Assembly: GCF_003688915.1 (NCBI RefSeq)
Contig: NZ_REFU01000001.1
Location: 186,001-250,000 of the forward strand
Reading direction: 5' to 3'
Source of the DNA: Rhodococcus sp. SBT000017
Lineage (GTDB): Bacteria > Actinomycetota > Actinomycetes > Mycobacteriales > Mycobacteriaceae
Length of the DNA stretch: 64,000 nucleotides
The notes under the pieces were generated by a model. That model ran no database searches. It saw only the letters and a program-made list of their open reading frames with translations, and was not told the DNA's origin. Positions within the stretch are counted from its first letter, which is position 1. Each line of letters opens with the position of its first letter. Positions 37,378 through 46,049 of this stretch are shown in pieces. Both the position numbers and the translations under genes were made by a program.

Positions 37378-39263
37378 GCACCATTGCCACGTCGGTGGCC
37401 ACCGTCTCTCTCAGTGGGTCTCTCGACGAGAAGATGCGCGCCATCGCAGACGCCGGGTTCGACGGTTTCGAGGTGTTCGAGCCGGACTTGATCAGCTCAC
37501 CTGACCTTCCCGAGGATATTGCGAAGAAAGCAGCCGACCTCGGCTTGACCCTCGACCTCTATCAGCCCTTCCGCGACGCAGACTCGGCCGACCCGGAACA
37601 GTTCGCCCGCAATCTCGTTCGCGCCGAACGCAAATTCGACGTGATGGAACAGTTGGGGTGCGATCTGCTCTTGGTCTGCTCCTCGCCCCTGGCCGCTGCC
37701 GTCCGTGACGACGCCCTGCTGGTCGAACAGATGGCAACCCTCGCCGAGCACGCGCATCGGCGCGGAATGCGACTGGCGTACGAGGCGTTGGCGTGGGGTG
37801 CCCACGTCAGCACCTACCGCCATGCCTGGGACATCGTCCGGCAGGTCGATCATCCCGCGCTGGGAACGTGCCTGGACAGCTTCCACATCCTTTCTCGCGG
37901 TGACGATTCCGCAGGCATTCGCGAGATCCCCGGCGAGAAGATCTTCTTCGTCCAGTTGGCCGACGCCCCGCACCTGGTGATGGACGTACTGCAGTGGAGC
38001 AGGCACCACCGATGCTTCCCCGGGCAGGGCAGCTTCGATCTGGCGCGATTCGGTTCCGATGTTGTGTCCTCCGGGTATTCCGGCCCGTGGTCGCTCGAAA
38101 TCTTCAACGACGTCTTCCGGCACTCCGACACCGGTCGTACGGCATCCGACGCGCATCGGTCGCTGCTGTACCTCCAGGAGCAGGTGCGCGGCGTCGAAAC
38201 ACCCTCCGCCGGCAACGATCTGTTCGCGCCGCCACCGCCGGGTCCGATCGAGAACGTCGTCTCCCTGCGGATCGCGGCAGGGCCTGCGAAGGCAGCGCAG
38301 CTGGGCACCACACTGCGGCACCTGGGCTTCGATCTGACCGCAGCACACAGCGAACACGGACTCAGCTTGTTCACCCAGGGTCCGCTGGCCGTCGCCGTCG
38401 ACACCACGGTGGACACGCTGTGGACCGCACCGGGCGTCCCGGCTCACCTACCGGCGTTGGCCCAGATCGGGATTCGCAGCGAGCGCCCGGATCTGTGGCT
38501 GACTCGGGCACGCGCACTGGGAGTCACCGCGTCCACCGTCTCCATGCCCGGAGTGGCAGACGCGACCGATGCAGTGGTGCGCCTGGCCGTGACCGGTGCG
38601 ACGTCGCTGGACCTACGCACCCGCGACAGTGCGGGTGCCTGGCAATCGGCATTCGATCTGGTGCCGAGGGTGGTGGAAGAGAACCGGGCGTGCGTCTCGC
38701 ACGTGGATCACATCGCACTCGCCGTGCCTGCCGAGAGCTGGGACGGCGTGATGCTGCTGCTGCGCTCGGTGTTCGGCATGGTGCCACACGAGGGCCAGGA
38801 CGTCGTCGACGCGATAGGCCTGGTACGTAGCCAGGCCCTCACACTCGCCACCGCCAACGGCACAATTCGACTCTCGCTCAACATGGTTCCCGGCCGCCCG
38901 TCCGAGTCGGACCCTCTGCCCGCGGCCCGGCGCGGAGGCGTCGGACATGTGGCCTTCGGGTGCGAGGACATCTACGCCGCTGCGAGAGCAATGACCGAAC
39001 GCGGCCTCACCCCCCTGCGAATCTCACCCAACTACTATCGCGATCTCGACGCGCGATTCGGACTCGGCTCCGAGACCCTGGACGCGATGCAGCGTCTGGG
39101 GATCCTGTACGACGCGGACGCGACCGGCGGTGAGTTCTTCCACTTCTTCACCGAAACCGTGGGCGACGACCTGTTCTTCGAGGTGGTCCAGCGAGTGGGT
39201 GGATACGAGGGCTACGGGGAGACCAATTCGGCTGTGCGACTGGCGGCGCAACTGCAGTACTGA
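37374..39263 (+). CDS. qsuB: 3-Dehydroshikimate dehydratase fused to HPPD-like domain (QsuB-type)
   Basis: A 629-residue two-domain protein. Residues 1-280 form a xylose-isomerase-like TIM barrel whose metal ligands E137 (AYEALAW), D168 (CLDSFHI), Q194 (FVQLADAP) and E242 (SLEIFND) match those of QuiC1/AsbF-type dehydratases. This domain converts 3-dehydroshikimate to protocatechuate. Residues about 290-620 are a vicinal-oxygen-chelate, hydroxyphenylpyruvate-dioxygenase-like domain (HVDHIALAV, GGVGHVAFG, HFFTETVGDDLFFEVVQRVGG) with apparent iron ligands; its activity in such fusions is unclear. ATG 37374 overlaps the qsuD stop. The product feeds the adjacent pca genes. Confidence 0.92.
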   Translation: MSTIATSVATVSLSGSLDEKMRAIADAGFDGFEVFEPDLISSPDLPEDIAKKAADLGLTLDLYQPFRDADSADPEQFARNLVRAERKFDVMEQLGCDLLLVCSSPLAAAVRDDALLVEQMATLAEHAHRRGMRLAYEALAWGAHVSTYRHAWDIVRQVDHPALGTCLDSFHILSRGDDSAGIREIPGEKIFFVQLADAPHLVMDVLQWSRHHRCFPGQGSFDLARFGSDVVSSGYSGPWSLEIFNDVFRHSDTGRTASDAHRSLLYLQEQVRGVETPSAGNDLFAPPPPGPIENVVSLRIAAGPAKAAQLGTTLRHLGFDLTAAHSEHGLSLFTQGPLAVAVDTTVDTLWTAPGVPAHLPALAQIGIRSERPDLWLTRARALGVTASTVSMPGVADATDAVVRLAVTGATSLDLRTRDSAGAWQSAFDLVPRVVEENRACVSHVDHIALAVPAESWDGVMLLLRSVFGMVPHEGQDVVDAIGLVRSQALTLATANGTIRLSLNMVPGRPSESDPLPAARRGGVGHVAFGCEDIYAAARAMTERGLTPLRISPNYYRDLDARFGLGSETLDAMQRLGILYDADATGGEFFHFFTETVGDDLFFEVVQRVGGYEGYGETNSAVRLAAQLQY

Positions 39264-39270
39264 CCGGTGA

Positions 39271-40482
39271 TCAGCCGATTCGCTCGAACACCGCAGCGAG
39301 TCCCTGACCGCCGCCGATGCACATGGTCTCGAGTCCGTAGCGGACCTCTCGGCGGTCCATCTCGCGCAACAGCGTTGCCAGAATGCGGGCTCCGGTGGCA
39401 CCGACGGGATGGCCGAGCGAGATGCCGGAACCGTGTGGGTTCAGCCGCGGATCGTCGGGGTCGATGCCCCAGGACCGGGTCACGGCGAGCGCCTGAGCGG
39501 CGAACGCTTCGTTGAGTTCGATGATCCCCATGTCGTCGAGACTCAGTCCCAGCCGTCCGAGTGCCTTCTCGCTCGCGGGAACCGGCCCGATCCCCATCGT
39601 GCGCGGGGCAACGCCTGCCACACCCCAGCCGGCCAAGCGCGCCAGCGGCCGAAGGCCCAGCGCGGCAGCTTTTTCCGGGGTGGTGACGATCGCGATCGCG
39701 GCACCGTCGTTCTGTCCGCTGGCGTTTCCTGCGGTGACGGTCGACTCGGGGTCCAGCGACGCGCGGATCGCCTTCAGCTTCGCCAGTGACTCCACGGTGG
39801 TATCGGCCCGCGGATGCTCGTCGGTAGTGACGAGCATCGGATCCGATTTACGTTGGGGGACCGATACTCCCACGATCTCCTCGGCGAAGACACCGCTGTT
39901 CTGCGCGGCGACTGCACGTCGGTGGGACTGGACTGCGAGTGCGTCCTGGTCGGCGCGGCTGATGGAAAACTCCGCGCGCAGGTTCTCTGCGGTTTCGATC
40001 ATCCCGCCGGGCACCGGAAAGTTCTTGCCACCCGCGGTCACTCGCGCCCGGGCGAGGCGGTCGGACAGAGCCACGGCCTCGGCCTTGACGCCCCAGCGCA
40101 TGCCGGTGGCGTAGAACTCGGTCTGACTCATGCTCTCCACGCCGCCGGCCAGAACCAGATCGTTGCCGCCGGACTGGACCTGCATGCACGCCTGCAGTAC
40201 TGCCTGCAGACCGGAGCCGCAGCGGCGGTCGACCTGCATCCCGGGGACGTCGATCCCCAGATCGGCATCGAGCGCCGCAATGCGTCCGATGGCCGGTGCA
40301 TCGCCGTTCGGGGACGCCTGGCCGAGGATCACATCGTCGATGTCGGCACCGGAAATGCCCGTGCGGGCCACGAGTTCCGCGATCACCGTACCGGCCAGAG
40401 CCTGGGCGGAGATATCTCGGAACTGGCCGCCGAAGCGACCGACCGGGGTCCGAAGTGGTTCACAGATCACGGCATCAGGCAT
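39271..40482 (-). CDS. pcaF: Beta-ketoadipyl-CoA thiolase
   Basis: A 403-residue thiolase catalysing the last step, 3-oxoadipyl-CoA + CoA to succinyl-CoA + acetyl-CoA. The nucleophilic Cys is in VDRRCGSGLQAVLQA near residue 90. The second active-site motifs NEAFAAQ, GSGISLGHPVGATGAR and ETMCIGGGQG are all present. It is the last gene of the pcaHGBLRF operon and overlaps pcaR by 8 nt. It converges on qsuB with a 7-bp gap. Assignment over generic acetyl-CoA acyltransferase rests on context. Confidence 0.92.
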   Translation of the reverse strand: MPDAVICEPLRTPVGRFGGQFRDISAQALAGTVIAELVARTGISGADIDDVILGQASPNGDAPAIGRIAALDADLGIDVPGMQVDRRCGSGLQAVLQACMQVQSGGNDLVLAGGVESMSQTEFYATGMRWGVKAEAVALSDRLARARVTAGGKNFPVPGGMIETAENLRAEFSISRADQDALAVQSHRRAVAAQNSGVFAEEIVGVSVPQRKSDPMLVTTDEHPRADTTVESLAKLKAIRASLDPESTVTAGNASGQNDGAAIAIVTTPEKAAALGLRPLARLAGWGVAGVAPRTMGIGPVPASEKALGRLGLSLDDMGIIELNEAFAAQALAVTRSWGIDPDDPRLNPHGSGISLGHPVGATGARILATLLREMDRREVRYGLETMCIGGGQGLAAVFERIG

Positions 40483-41296
40483 GGGTGGTTCCTCGCTTGT
40501 CGTTGGGTCCGGTGCTCACCCGGAGCAGGTCGATCTCGATGGCGCGGGTGGCGTCGAGCAGAGCCGGTAGCAGTTCGGTGCGCACCGCATCGGCGGAATG
40601 GCGCGCGGCCTGGGTCGAGACGTTCGCCGCGGCTACCACTGCGCCGTGTCCGTCGCGGATGGGAGCCGCGATCGAGCGCAACCCCTCCTCGAGTTCCTGA
40701 TCCACCAGGCAGAAGCCGTCGGATCGGACCCGGTCGAGTTCGCGTCCGAGCGCATCGGGGGTGGTGATTGTCTTACCGGTGAGAGGAGTCAAGCGCACCC
40801 GATCCAGGTAGGCCGCGAGTTCGTCGGCAGGCAGTCCGGCCAGCAGCACGCGGCCCATCGATGTGGCGAACGCGGGGAACCGGGTGCCGATGTTGATGCC
40901 GACGGTCATGATGCGGCTGACCGGAACACGGGCGACGTACACCACGTCGTCACCGTCGAGAATCGAGACCGAGGACGACTCGCGCACCCGTTCGGCGAGA
41001 GCCTCGAGGTGCGGTCCCGAGACTTCCGGGAGCGACAGGCTCGACAGGTAGCTGTAGCCCAGCTCGAGCACTCGTGGGGTGAGCCAGAACATCGAGCCGT
41101 CGGTACGGACGTAGCCGAGTTCGACGAGGGTGAGCAGGAAACGCCGGGCCGTGGCTCGGGTGAGGTCGGTGGCTCGGGCGACATCGGAGAGTGTTCGACG
41201 CGGATGCTCGGCGTCGAAGGCCCGGATCACCGCGAGACCGCGGCCCAGCGACTGGACGTAGTCCGAGGACGGCGGCGGTGATTCCGCGGAGTTCAC
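40475..41296 (-). CDS. pcaR: IclR-family regulator of the pca genes
   Basis: A 273-residue IclR protein: N-terminal winged HTH (SLGRGLAVIRAFDAEHPRRTLSDVARATDLTRATARRFL) and C-terminal effector domain (IGTRFPAFATSMGRVLLA; CLVDQELEEGLRSIAAPIRD). It matches PcaR/PcaU-type regulators, which respond to protocatechuate or beta-ketoadipate. The gene is embedded within the operon; GTG 41296 overlaps the pcaL stop (GTGA). An inverted repeat in the pcaH-pcaI divergent region is the expected target. Confidence 0.9.
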   Translation of the reverse strand: MNSAESPPPSSDYVQSLGRGLAVIRAFDAEHPRRTLSDVARATDLTRATARRFLLTLVELGYVRTDGSMFWLTPRVLELGYSYLSSLSLPEVSGPHLEALAERVRESSSVSILDGDDVVYVARVPVSRIMTVGINIGTRFPAFATSMGRVLLAGLPADELAAYLDRVRLTPLTGKTITTPDALGRELDRVRSDGFCLVDQELEEGLRSIAAPIRDGHGAVVAAANVSTQAARHSADAVRTELLPALLDATRAIEIDLLRVSTGPNDKRGTTHA

Positions 41297-42474
41297 GAGG
41301 TACCCGATCGGGTCTGCGCCGAGGCCTCGGCGATGGCCGCGTTCGCGAGACCGAATGCACTGTTGCTGTTCGGAACTCCCGCGTACACGGCGGTGTGCAG
41401 GAACACCTCCGCCAGGCTGTCCGGCGTCATGCCTGCTCGCAGGGCGGCCCGGATGTGCATGTCGAGCTCGTGCTGATTGCCCACGGCCGTCAGGATCGCC
41501 AGCGTCAGCAGCCGGCGGGTGTGGTGATCGAGTCCTGGGCGATTCCAGATGTCACCCCATGCGGTGCGGGTGATGAAATCCTGGAACGGTGCGGTGAAGT
41601 CGGTTCGTGCGGCAATGCTGCGGTCGACGTGCGCATCGCCGAGGACGCTGCGCCGCACCGCCATTCCGGCATCGTGGGCAGCTGCGCGTCCGGCCGCATA
41701 CGCATCCGATCCGATGTGTGCGGCAATTGCCGCGGTGACGGGCCCGGCTTGCTCGACGTTGGCCAGATGTGCGGCCGGGTCGAGAACCCGGAACGTCGAT
41801 CCGATGACGCCGTCGGCGATGATCTTCAGGTCCTCGGGGGTGGTCGAGGGATCCTGCCGGCCGGCGATCACCAGTGTCGGAGCGGTGATTCGGTTCAGAT
41901 CCGCACGAGAATCCCAGTCCGACAGTGCCTCACAGCATGCGGCGTAGCCCTCGTCCGAGGTGTCGGCGATCATCCGGCGATGCCGGTCGACGAGATCGGC
42001 GTCGCGAGCGGCCAGTTCGGGGGTGAACCAGCGCGCGAGTACGGCGTCGGCCAGCGACGCCGTTCCCGCCGCTCGGACTGCTGCGGCCCGGTCGAGCCAT
42101 TGCGCCGGCTCACCGAACTTCGCCGAGGTGCACAGCAGTGTCAGAGTCCGCACTCGCTCCGGGCGATGGATGGCGATCCACTGCGAGACTGCGCCGCCGA
42201 GCGAGAGGCCGACGATGTGAATACGCCGAAGATCGAGTGAATCGAGTAGTGCCAGAACATCTTCGGCGAGTTCGGCCACCGAATAGGGGCCGGGTGGGAC
42301 CGGAGACTGTCCGTGCCCGCGAAGGTCGACGGCGAGAACGTGAACGGAGGCGGAGAGCGTTCCGATCTGCGGGTTCCACATCGATCGATCGGAGCCGAGC
42401 GAACCGATCAGCATGACGGTCTCCGCGTCGGGGCACGGCCCTTCGGTGCGTTCGTGAGCAAGTGCGACGGTCAT
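41293..42474 (-). CDS. pcaL: Fused 3-oxoadipate enol-lactonase / 4-carboxymuconolactone decarboxylase
   Basis: A 393-residue fusion. Residues 1-255 are an alpha/beta hydrolase with oxyanion segment SLGSDRSMWNPQ and nucleophile elbow GLSLGGAVSQW (PcaD). Residues about 265-390 are the carboxymuconolactone decarboxylase domain with RSVLGDAHVDRS, FQDFITRTAWGDIW and the closing HTAVYAGVPNSNSAF (PcaC). It performs two successive steps to beta-ketoadipate. This PcaL fusion is typical of Rhodococcus and Streptomyces. ATG 42474 overlaps the pcaB stop (ATGA). The frame is open upstream, but that part is antisense-like shadow of pcaB. Confidence 0.94.
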   Translation of the reverse strand: MTVALAHERTEGPCPDAETVMLIGSLGSDRSMWNPQIGTLSASVHVLAVDLRGHGQSPVPPGPYSVAELAEDVLALLDSLDLRRIHIVGLSLGGAVSQWIAIHRPERVRTLTLLCTSAKFGEPAQWLDRAAAVRAAGTASLADAVLARWFTPELAARDADLVDRHRRMIADTSDEGYAACCEALSDWDSRADLNRITAPTLVIAGRQDPSTTPEDLKIIADGVIGSTFRVLDPAAHLANVEQAGPVTAAIAAHIGSDAYAAGRAAAHDAGMAVRRSVLGDAHVDRSIAARTDFTAPFQDFITRTAWGDIWNRPGLDHHTRRLLTLAILTAVGNQHELDMHIRAALRAGMTPDSLAEVFLHTAVYAGVPNSNSAFGLANAAIAEASAQTRSGTS

Positions 42475-43820
42475 CGTGAACCCTTCGATTCTGTGGTGTG
42501 TTCGGAGTCGAGGGCATGCTCGGCGAGGATCGCGTCGACCAGCTCGGGTGCGTGGCCGAGATATGCGGCCGGGTCGAGGAGTTCGCGCACCGTCGACGGT
42601 GGGAGGAATACCGTGATGGCAGGGTCGCTGTCGAGCGGTGCCCCCGCCGCGCATCGCGCAGTGACTATCTCGCGGGCCTGCTCGGTGTGCGCTGCCAATG
42701 CCGCGGTGACACGTTCGGCGAGCAGCGCTCCGCCCGTCTTGTCGAGATTGCGGGCCATCTCGTCCGGATGAACATGCAACCCGCTCAGGCTCTGCGAGAG
42801 TCGATGGGCGGCACCACCGGTGAGGCGCAACAGATCGGTGATCGTCTCCCACTCGGCGTGCCACGCTCCCGCGGCGCGCTGATGTTCGTGGTCCATGTTC
42901 GACAGCACCGTGGCCACAGCACCGGGGACCCGCCGGGCCGCAGCGCGAGCCGTGACAGCGGCAACCGGATTGCGCTTGTGCGGCATCGCCGATGATCCAC
43001 CCGGCGCGTCCTCCGAGACCTCACCCAACTCGGTGGCGGACATCGACACGATGTCCTGGGCGATCTTGCCGATCGTGCCTGCCGCGATACCCAAGGAGCA
43101 CGCGATATCGGCGATCGCGGTGCGGTCGGTGTGCCAGGGCGCGTCCTGTCGAGCCAAGCCCAGTTCGACGGCAAGCGCCGCGGCGATGGCCGGTCCGTGG
43201 GGATACACGGCAGCGAGAGTGCCTGCAGCCCCGCCGTACTGGACGGTGCATGCCCGTCGAACGGCGGCGACCCTGGTCTGCGCGCGGCGCAACCCCGAGA
43301 ACCAGTTCGCAGCCACCAGGCCGAAGGTGGTGGGCAATGCCTGCTGTCCGAGAGTGCGGGCCGCCATCGGGGTGTTCCGGTGGGTCAGGGCGAGACCTCG
43401 AGCTGCCGCACTCGCGGCGTCGAGCGAGGCCTCGATGACACCGAGCGCATCGCGGCAGACGAGCATCAGCGCGGTGTCCATGATGTCCTGGCTGGTGGCC
43501 CCGGGATGCACTGCCGTGGCAGGAACCTCGGCCTCGGCCACCTGGTTCCGGAGGACCTTCACCAACGGGATCACCGGATTGCCCCCGGCCGCCGCATCCA
43601 CTCCGAGCCTCACGATATCCAGGTGCGCCCCGAGTTCGGTCGCAGCAGTGGTGACGACCTCGGCGTGAGCGGCCTCCACGAGACCGACCGTGACTGCGGC
43701 CCGAGTCAGCGCCGCCTCGACGGCGAACATCGCTGTCACCCAGGCTCGGTCGCCCACACGCGGCCCGACGGCATCGCTACCGAACGTCGGATCGAACAGT
43801 GCCCCTCGCTCGGATTCCAT
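42471..43820 (-). CDS. pcaB: 3-Carboxy-cis,cis-muconate cycloisomerase
   Basis: About 449 residues of the fumarase/aspartase superfamily, converting beta-carboxymuconate to gamma-carboxymuconolactone. The superfamily signature is GSSAMPHKRNPVAA near residue 275, preceded by HPGATSQDIMDTALML. ATG 43820 is preferred because AAAGGGG precedes it; GTG 43847, which overlaps the pcaG stop, is an alternative giving nine more residues. It is the third gene of the pca operon. Confidence 0.94.
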   Translation of the reverse strand: MESERGALFDPTFGSDAVGPRVGDRAWVTAMFAVEAALTRAAVTVGLVEAAHAEVVTTAATELGAHLDIVRLGVDAAAGGNPVIPLVKVLRNQVAEAEVPATAVHPGATSQDIMDTALMLVCRDALGVIEASLDAASAAARGLALTHRNTPMAARTLGQQALPTTFGLVAANWFSGLRRAQTRVAAVRRACTVQYGGAAGTLAAVYPHGPAIAAALAVELGLARQDAPWHTDRTAIADIACSLGIAAGTIGKIAQDIVSMSATELGEVSEDAPGGSSAMPHKRNPVAAVTARAAARRVPGAVATVLSNMDHEHQRAAGAWHAEWETITDLLRLTGGAAHRLSQSLSGLHVHPDEMARNLDKTGGALLAERVTAALAAHTEQAREIVTARCAAGAPLDSDPAITVFLPPSTVRELLDPAAYLGHAPELVDAILAEHALDSEHTTESKGSR

Positions 43821-43843
43821 CGTCCCCTTTCGCCACTCGTGTG

Positions 43844-44482
43844 TCACAGCGCGAAGAACGGAGTCTCGTCGCCGTCCGGATCGGTGTTCTGCAGCACGAT
43901 GTCGAGGTGATACCCACCGTGCACCGGTGCTGAAACGAGTCTGGCACGCTTGTGCTCCGGGATGGCGGACAACACCGGATCGACCGCATTGGCCTCGGCT
44001 TCGTCGGGAAAGTAGACCCGCGTCACGGCTCGATCGAGCATTCCACGGGCAAAGATTCCGACGTCGATGTGCGGTGCCTCGACGGCATCGTTCTCGGCGG
44101 GAAGCGGCCCAGGCTTGATCGTCGTGATCGTCATCGTTCCGGTCTCGTCGGCGAACGCTCGTCCGAAGCCGCGAAAGCCCGGGGTGCGTGACGGTGCCGC
44201 GCCGCGCGGATCGTCGGGGTGATCGAACCGGCCGTCGGCATCGGCCTGCCAGGTCTCGATCATGGCGTCGGATATGGGGTTTCGGGCTCCGTCGATCAGT
44301 GTGAACGACACGGTGATCTCGCCGTCGGTGCCCTGCGGAACCACGCTCTCACCGTCGGGCCACAGCAGTCCGATATGAACGTAGGGGCCCACAGTCTGGG
44401 AGGGCGTCTGGCCGAACGGTGCGGTGGTGAAGTCGGCACCGGTGACCACCGGGTAGCGCGGGGCGAACTCTGATTCAGTCAT
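43844..44482 (-). CDS. pcaG: Protocatechuate 3,4-dioxygenase, alpha subunit
   Basis: A 212-residue alpha subunit of intradiol ring-cleavage dioxygenase. It has QTVGPYVHIGLLW and VSFTLIDGARNPISDAMIETWQADADGRFDHPDD, the family core. It lacks the full set of iron-binding Tyr/His residues, as expected for the alpha chain, which shapes the pocket. It overlaps pcaH by 8 nt, which supports equimolar synthesis. Confidence 0.94.
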   Translation of the reverse strand: MTESEFAPRYPVVTGADFTTAPFGQTPSQTVGPYVHIGLLWPDGESVVPQGTDGEITVSFTLIDGARNPISDAMIETWQADADGRFDHPDDPRGAAPSRTPGFRGFGRAFADETGTMTITTIKPGPLPAENDAVEAPHIDVGIFARGMLDRAVTRVYFPDEAEANAVDPVLSAIPEHKRARLVSAPVHGGYHLDIVLQNTDPDGDETPFFAL

Positions 44483-45191
44483 CGTGATCGTCTTCCTCGA
44501 AGGGTGTGGCGTCCCGGCCGCGCAGTACGATGTCGAATCGAAATCCGAGGGCCCAGCTGTCCTGTGTCGCTTCGTAATCGAACGTGCTGATCATTCGGGC
44601 ACGCGAGTCTTCGGGCGCGGCGTTGAAGATCGGATCCTGGAAGAACATGGGGTCGTCCGGGAAGTACATCTGGGTCACCAGTCGCTGAGTGAACGCCTGG
44701 CCGAACAACGAGAAATGAATGTGGGCGGGCCGCCACGCGTTGTGGTGGTTGCCCCACGGATACGCGCCCGGCTTGATCGTGGTGAATCGATATCTGCCCT
44801 CGGCATCGGTGAGTACGCGACCGGTGCCGTTGAAGTGCGGATCGAGTGGTGCAGGCCACCGATCGGCGGTGTGACGGTATCGACCGCCTGCATTGGCCTG
44901 CCACACCTCGACGAGGGTGTTCGGAATCGCCTTGCCGTCGCTGTCGAGCACGCGGCCGTGCACGATGATCCGCTGCCCCTGTGCCTCACCGTCGTTCGCC
45001 AGGGTGAGGTCCGCGTCGGCGGCGGTGACGCGTCCCTCGCCCAGCACCGGTCCGGTGATCTCGGTGAGTCGCTGGGGGAGCAGGGTCAGCGGCTGCGCGG
45101 GATGCCGAAGGGCGGTGGTCCGGTACTCGGGGAAGTCGAGCGGGGCATGGACCCCCGATTGATCCCGATACTCGGGCGGGAGATGAAGCAT
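44475..45191 (-). CDS. pcaH: Protocatechuate 3,4-dioxygenase, beta subunit
   Basis: A 238-residue catalytic subunit that opens protocatechuate to beta-carboxy-cis,cis-muconate with a non-haem Fe(III). The ligands are present in the canonical pattern: Tyr in GGRYRHTADRW, Tyr in GAYPWGNHHNAW and two His in RPAHIHFSLFG. NTLVEVWQANAGGRY is the family signature. ATG 45191 has GAGGAC about 6 nt upstream; the open frame beyond it is noncoding. It is the first gene of pcaHGBLRF, under a good sigma-70-type promoter. Confidence 0.95.
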   Translation of the reverse strand: MLHLPPEYRDQSGVHAPLDFPEYRTTALRHPAQPLTLLPQRLTEITGPVLGEGRVTAADADLTLANDGEAQGQRIIVHGRVLDSDGKAIPNTLVEVWQANAGGRYRHTADRWPAPLDPHFNGTGRVLTDAEGRYRFTTIKPGAYPWGNHHNAWRPAHIHFSLFGQAFTQRLVTQMYFPDDPMFFQDPIFNAAPEDSRARMISTFDYEATQDSWALGFRFDIVLRGRDATPFEEDDHDD

Positions 45192-45230
45192 CGAAGTGTC
45201 CTCACGATCGTGGTGATCTACGCAACAGCC

Positions 45231-45259
45231 AGAATAGCGAGATGTTCGCATTGTGGCAA
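45231..45259 (-). promoter_or_regulatory. Promoter of pcaHGBLRF
   Basis: On the minus strand TTGCCA (45254-45259) and TATTCT (45231-45236) are separated by exactly 17 bp. The start codon of pcaH is 40 bp downstream of the -10. Confidence 0.65.
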
Positions 45260-45285
45260 CCTGTTCATATTCCGCACAAAATGCG
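45247..45285. promoter_or_regulatory. Candidate PcaR operator in the divergent pca region
   Basis: CGCATTGTG (45247-45255) and CACAAAATGCG (45275-45285) form an imperfect inverted repeat. Between and overlapping them are two TGTTC half-sites in direct repeat (45243 and 45262). The region covers the -35 of pcaH and the core promoter of pcaI, as expected for an IclR-type regulator. Confidence 0.5.
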
Positions 45286-45292
45286 GTAGCGT
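45264..45292 (+). promoter_or_regulatory. Promoter of pcaIJ, probably leaderless
   Basis: TTCATA (45264-45269) and TAGCGT (45287-45292) with a 17-bp spacer. The predicted start of transcription falls on or next to the pcaI ATG at 45300, and no Shine-Dalgarno is present. Confidence 0.5.
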
Positions 45293-45299
45293 GCATCTC

Positions 45300-46049
45300 A
45301 TGTTGGACAAAGTCGTGGCCAGCGCCACCGAAGCCGTAGCGGACATTCCCGACGGATCGTCGATCGCCGTCGGCGGATTCGGATTGGTCGGAGTGCCGGA
45401 AATCCTCATTGACGCGGTGCTCGCGCAGGGTGCGACCGATCTGGAAACCATCAGCAACAACTGCGGAACGGATGGCTTCGGCTTGGGAGTGTTGTTGGCG
45501 CACCATCGCATTCGCCGGACCATCAGCTCGTACGTCGGTTCGAACAAGGAGTTCGCGCGGCAATATCTCTCCGGCGAGCTCGAAGTCGAACTGACCCCGC
45601 AGGGCACCCTCGCCGAGCGACTGCGGGCCGGCGGTGCCGGCATACCGGCGTTCTTCACCCCCGCAGGAGTCGGAACTCAGGTCGCAGACGGCGGATTGCC
45701 GCTGCGCTACGACGGCAGCGGCGGAATCGCACTGGCCAGTCCGCCCAAGGAGACCCGTGAATTCGACGGTGTCACCTACGTGATGGAACGCGGAATCGTC
45801 GCCGACTACGCGCTCGTCCACGCATGGAAGGGCGATCGCCACGGCAACCTGGTGTTCCACGCCAGCGCGCGAAACTTCAACCCGCCGGCCGCCGCGTCGG
45901 GGCGCATCACCGTCGCACAGGTCGAGCACCTCGTCGAGCCGGGCGAGATCGGACCCGACGAGGTGCACACCCCGGGTATCCACGTGCAGCGGGTGGTCCA
46001 CGTCGGACCGGTCGAGGTCGGCATCGAGCAGAGGACGGTACGAGCATGA
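45300..46049 (+). CDS. pcaI: 3-Oxoadipate CoA-transferase, alpha subunit
   Basis: A 249-residue class I CoA-transferase alpha chain with the [16 protein letters not shown] start and [38 protein letters not shown]. With PcaJ it transfers CoA from succinyl-CoA to beta-ketoadipate. ATG 45300 is probably translated from a leaderless mRNA. The gene is divergent from pcaH and overlaps pcaJ (ATGA). Confidence 0.94.
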   Translation: MLDKVVASATEAVADIPDGSSIAVGGFGLVGVPEILIDAVLAQGATDLETISNNCGTDGFGLGVLLAHHRIRRTISSYVGSNKEFARQYLSGELEVELTPQGTLAERLRAGGAGIPAFFTPAGVGTQVADGGLPLRYDGSGGIALASPPKETREFDGVTYVMERGIVADYALVHAWKGDRHGNLVFHASARNFNPPAAASGRITVAQVEHLVEPGEIGPDEVHTPGIHVQRVVHVGPVEVGIEQRTVRA

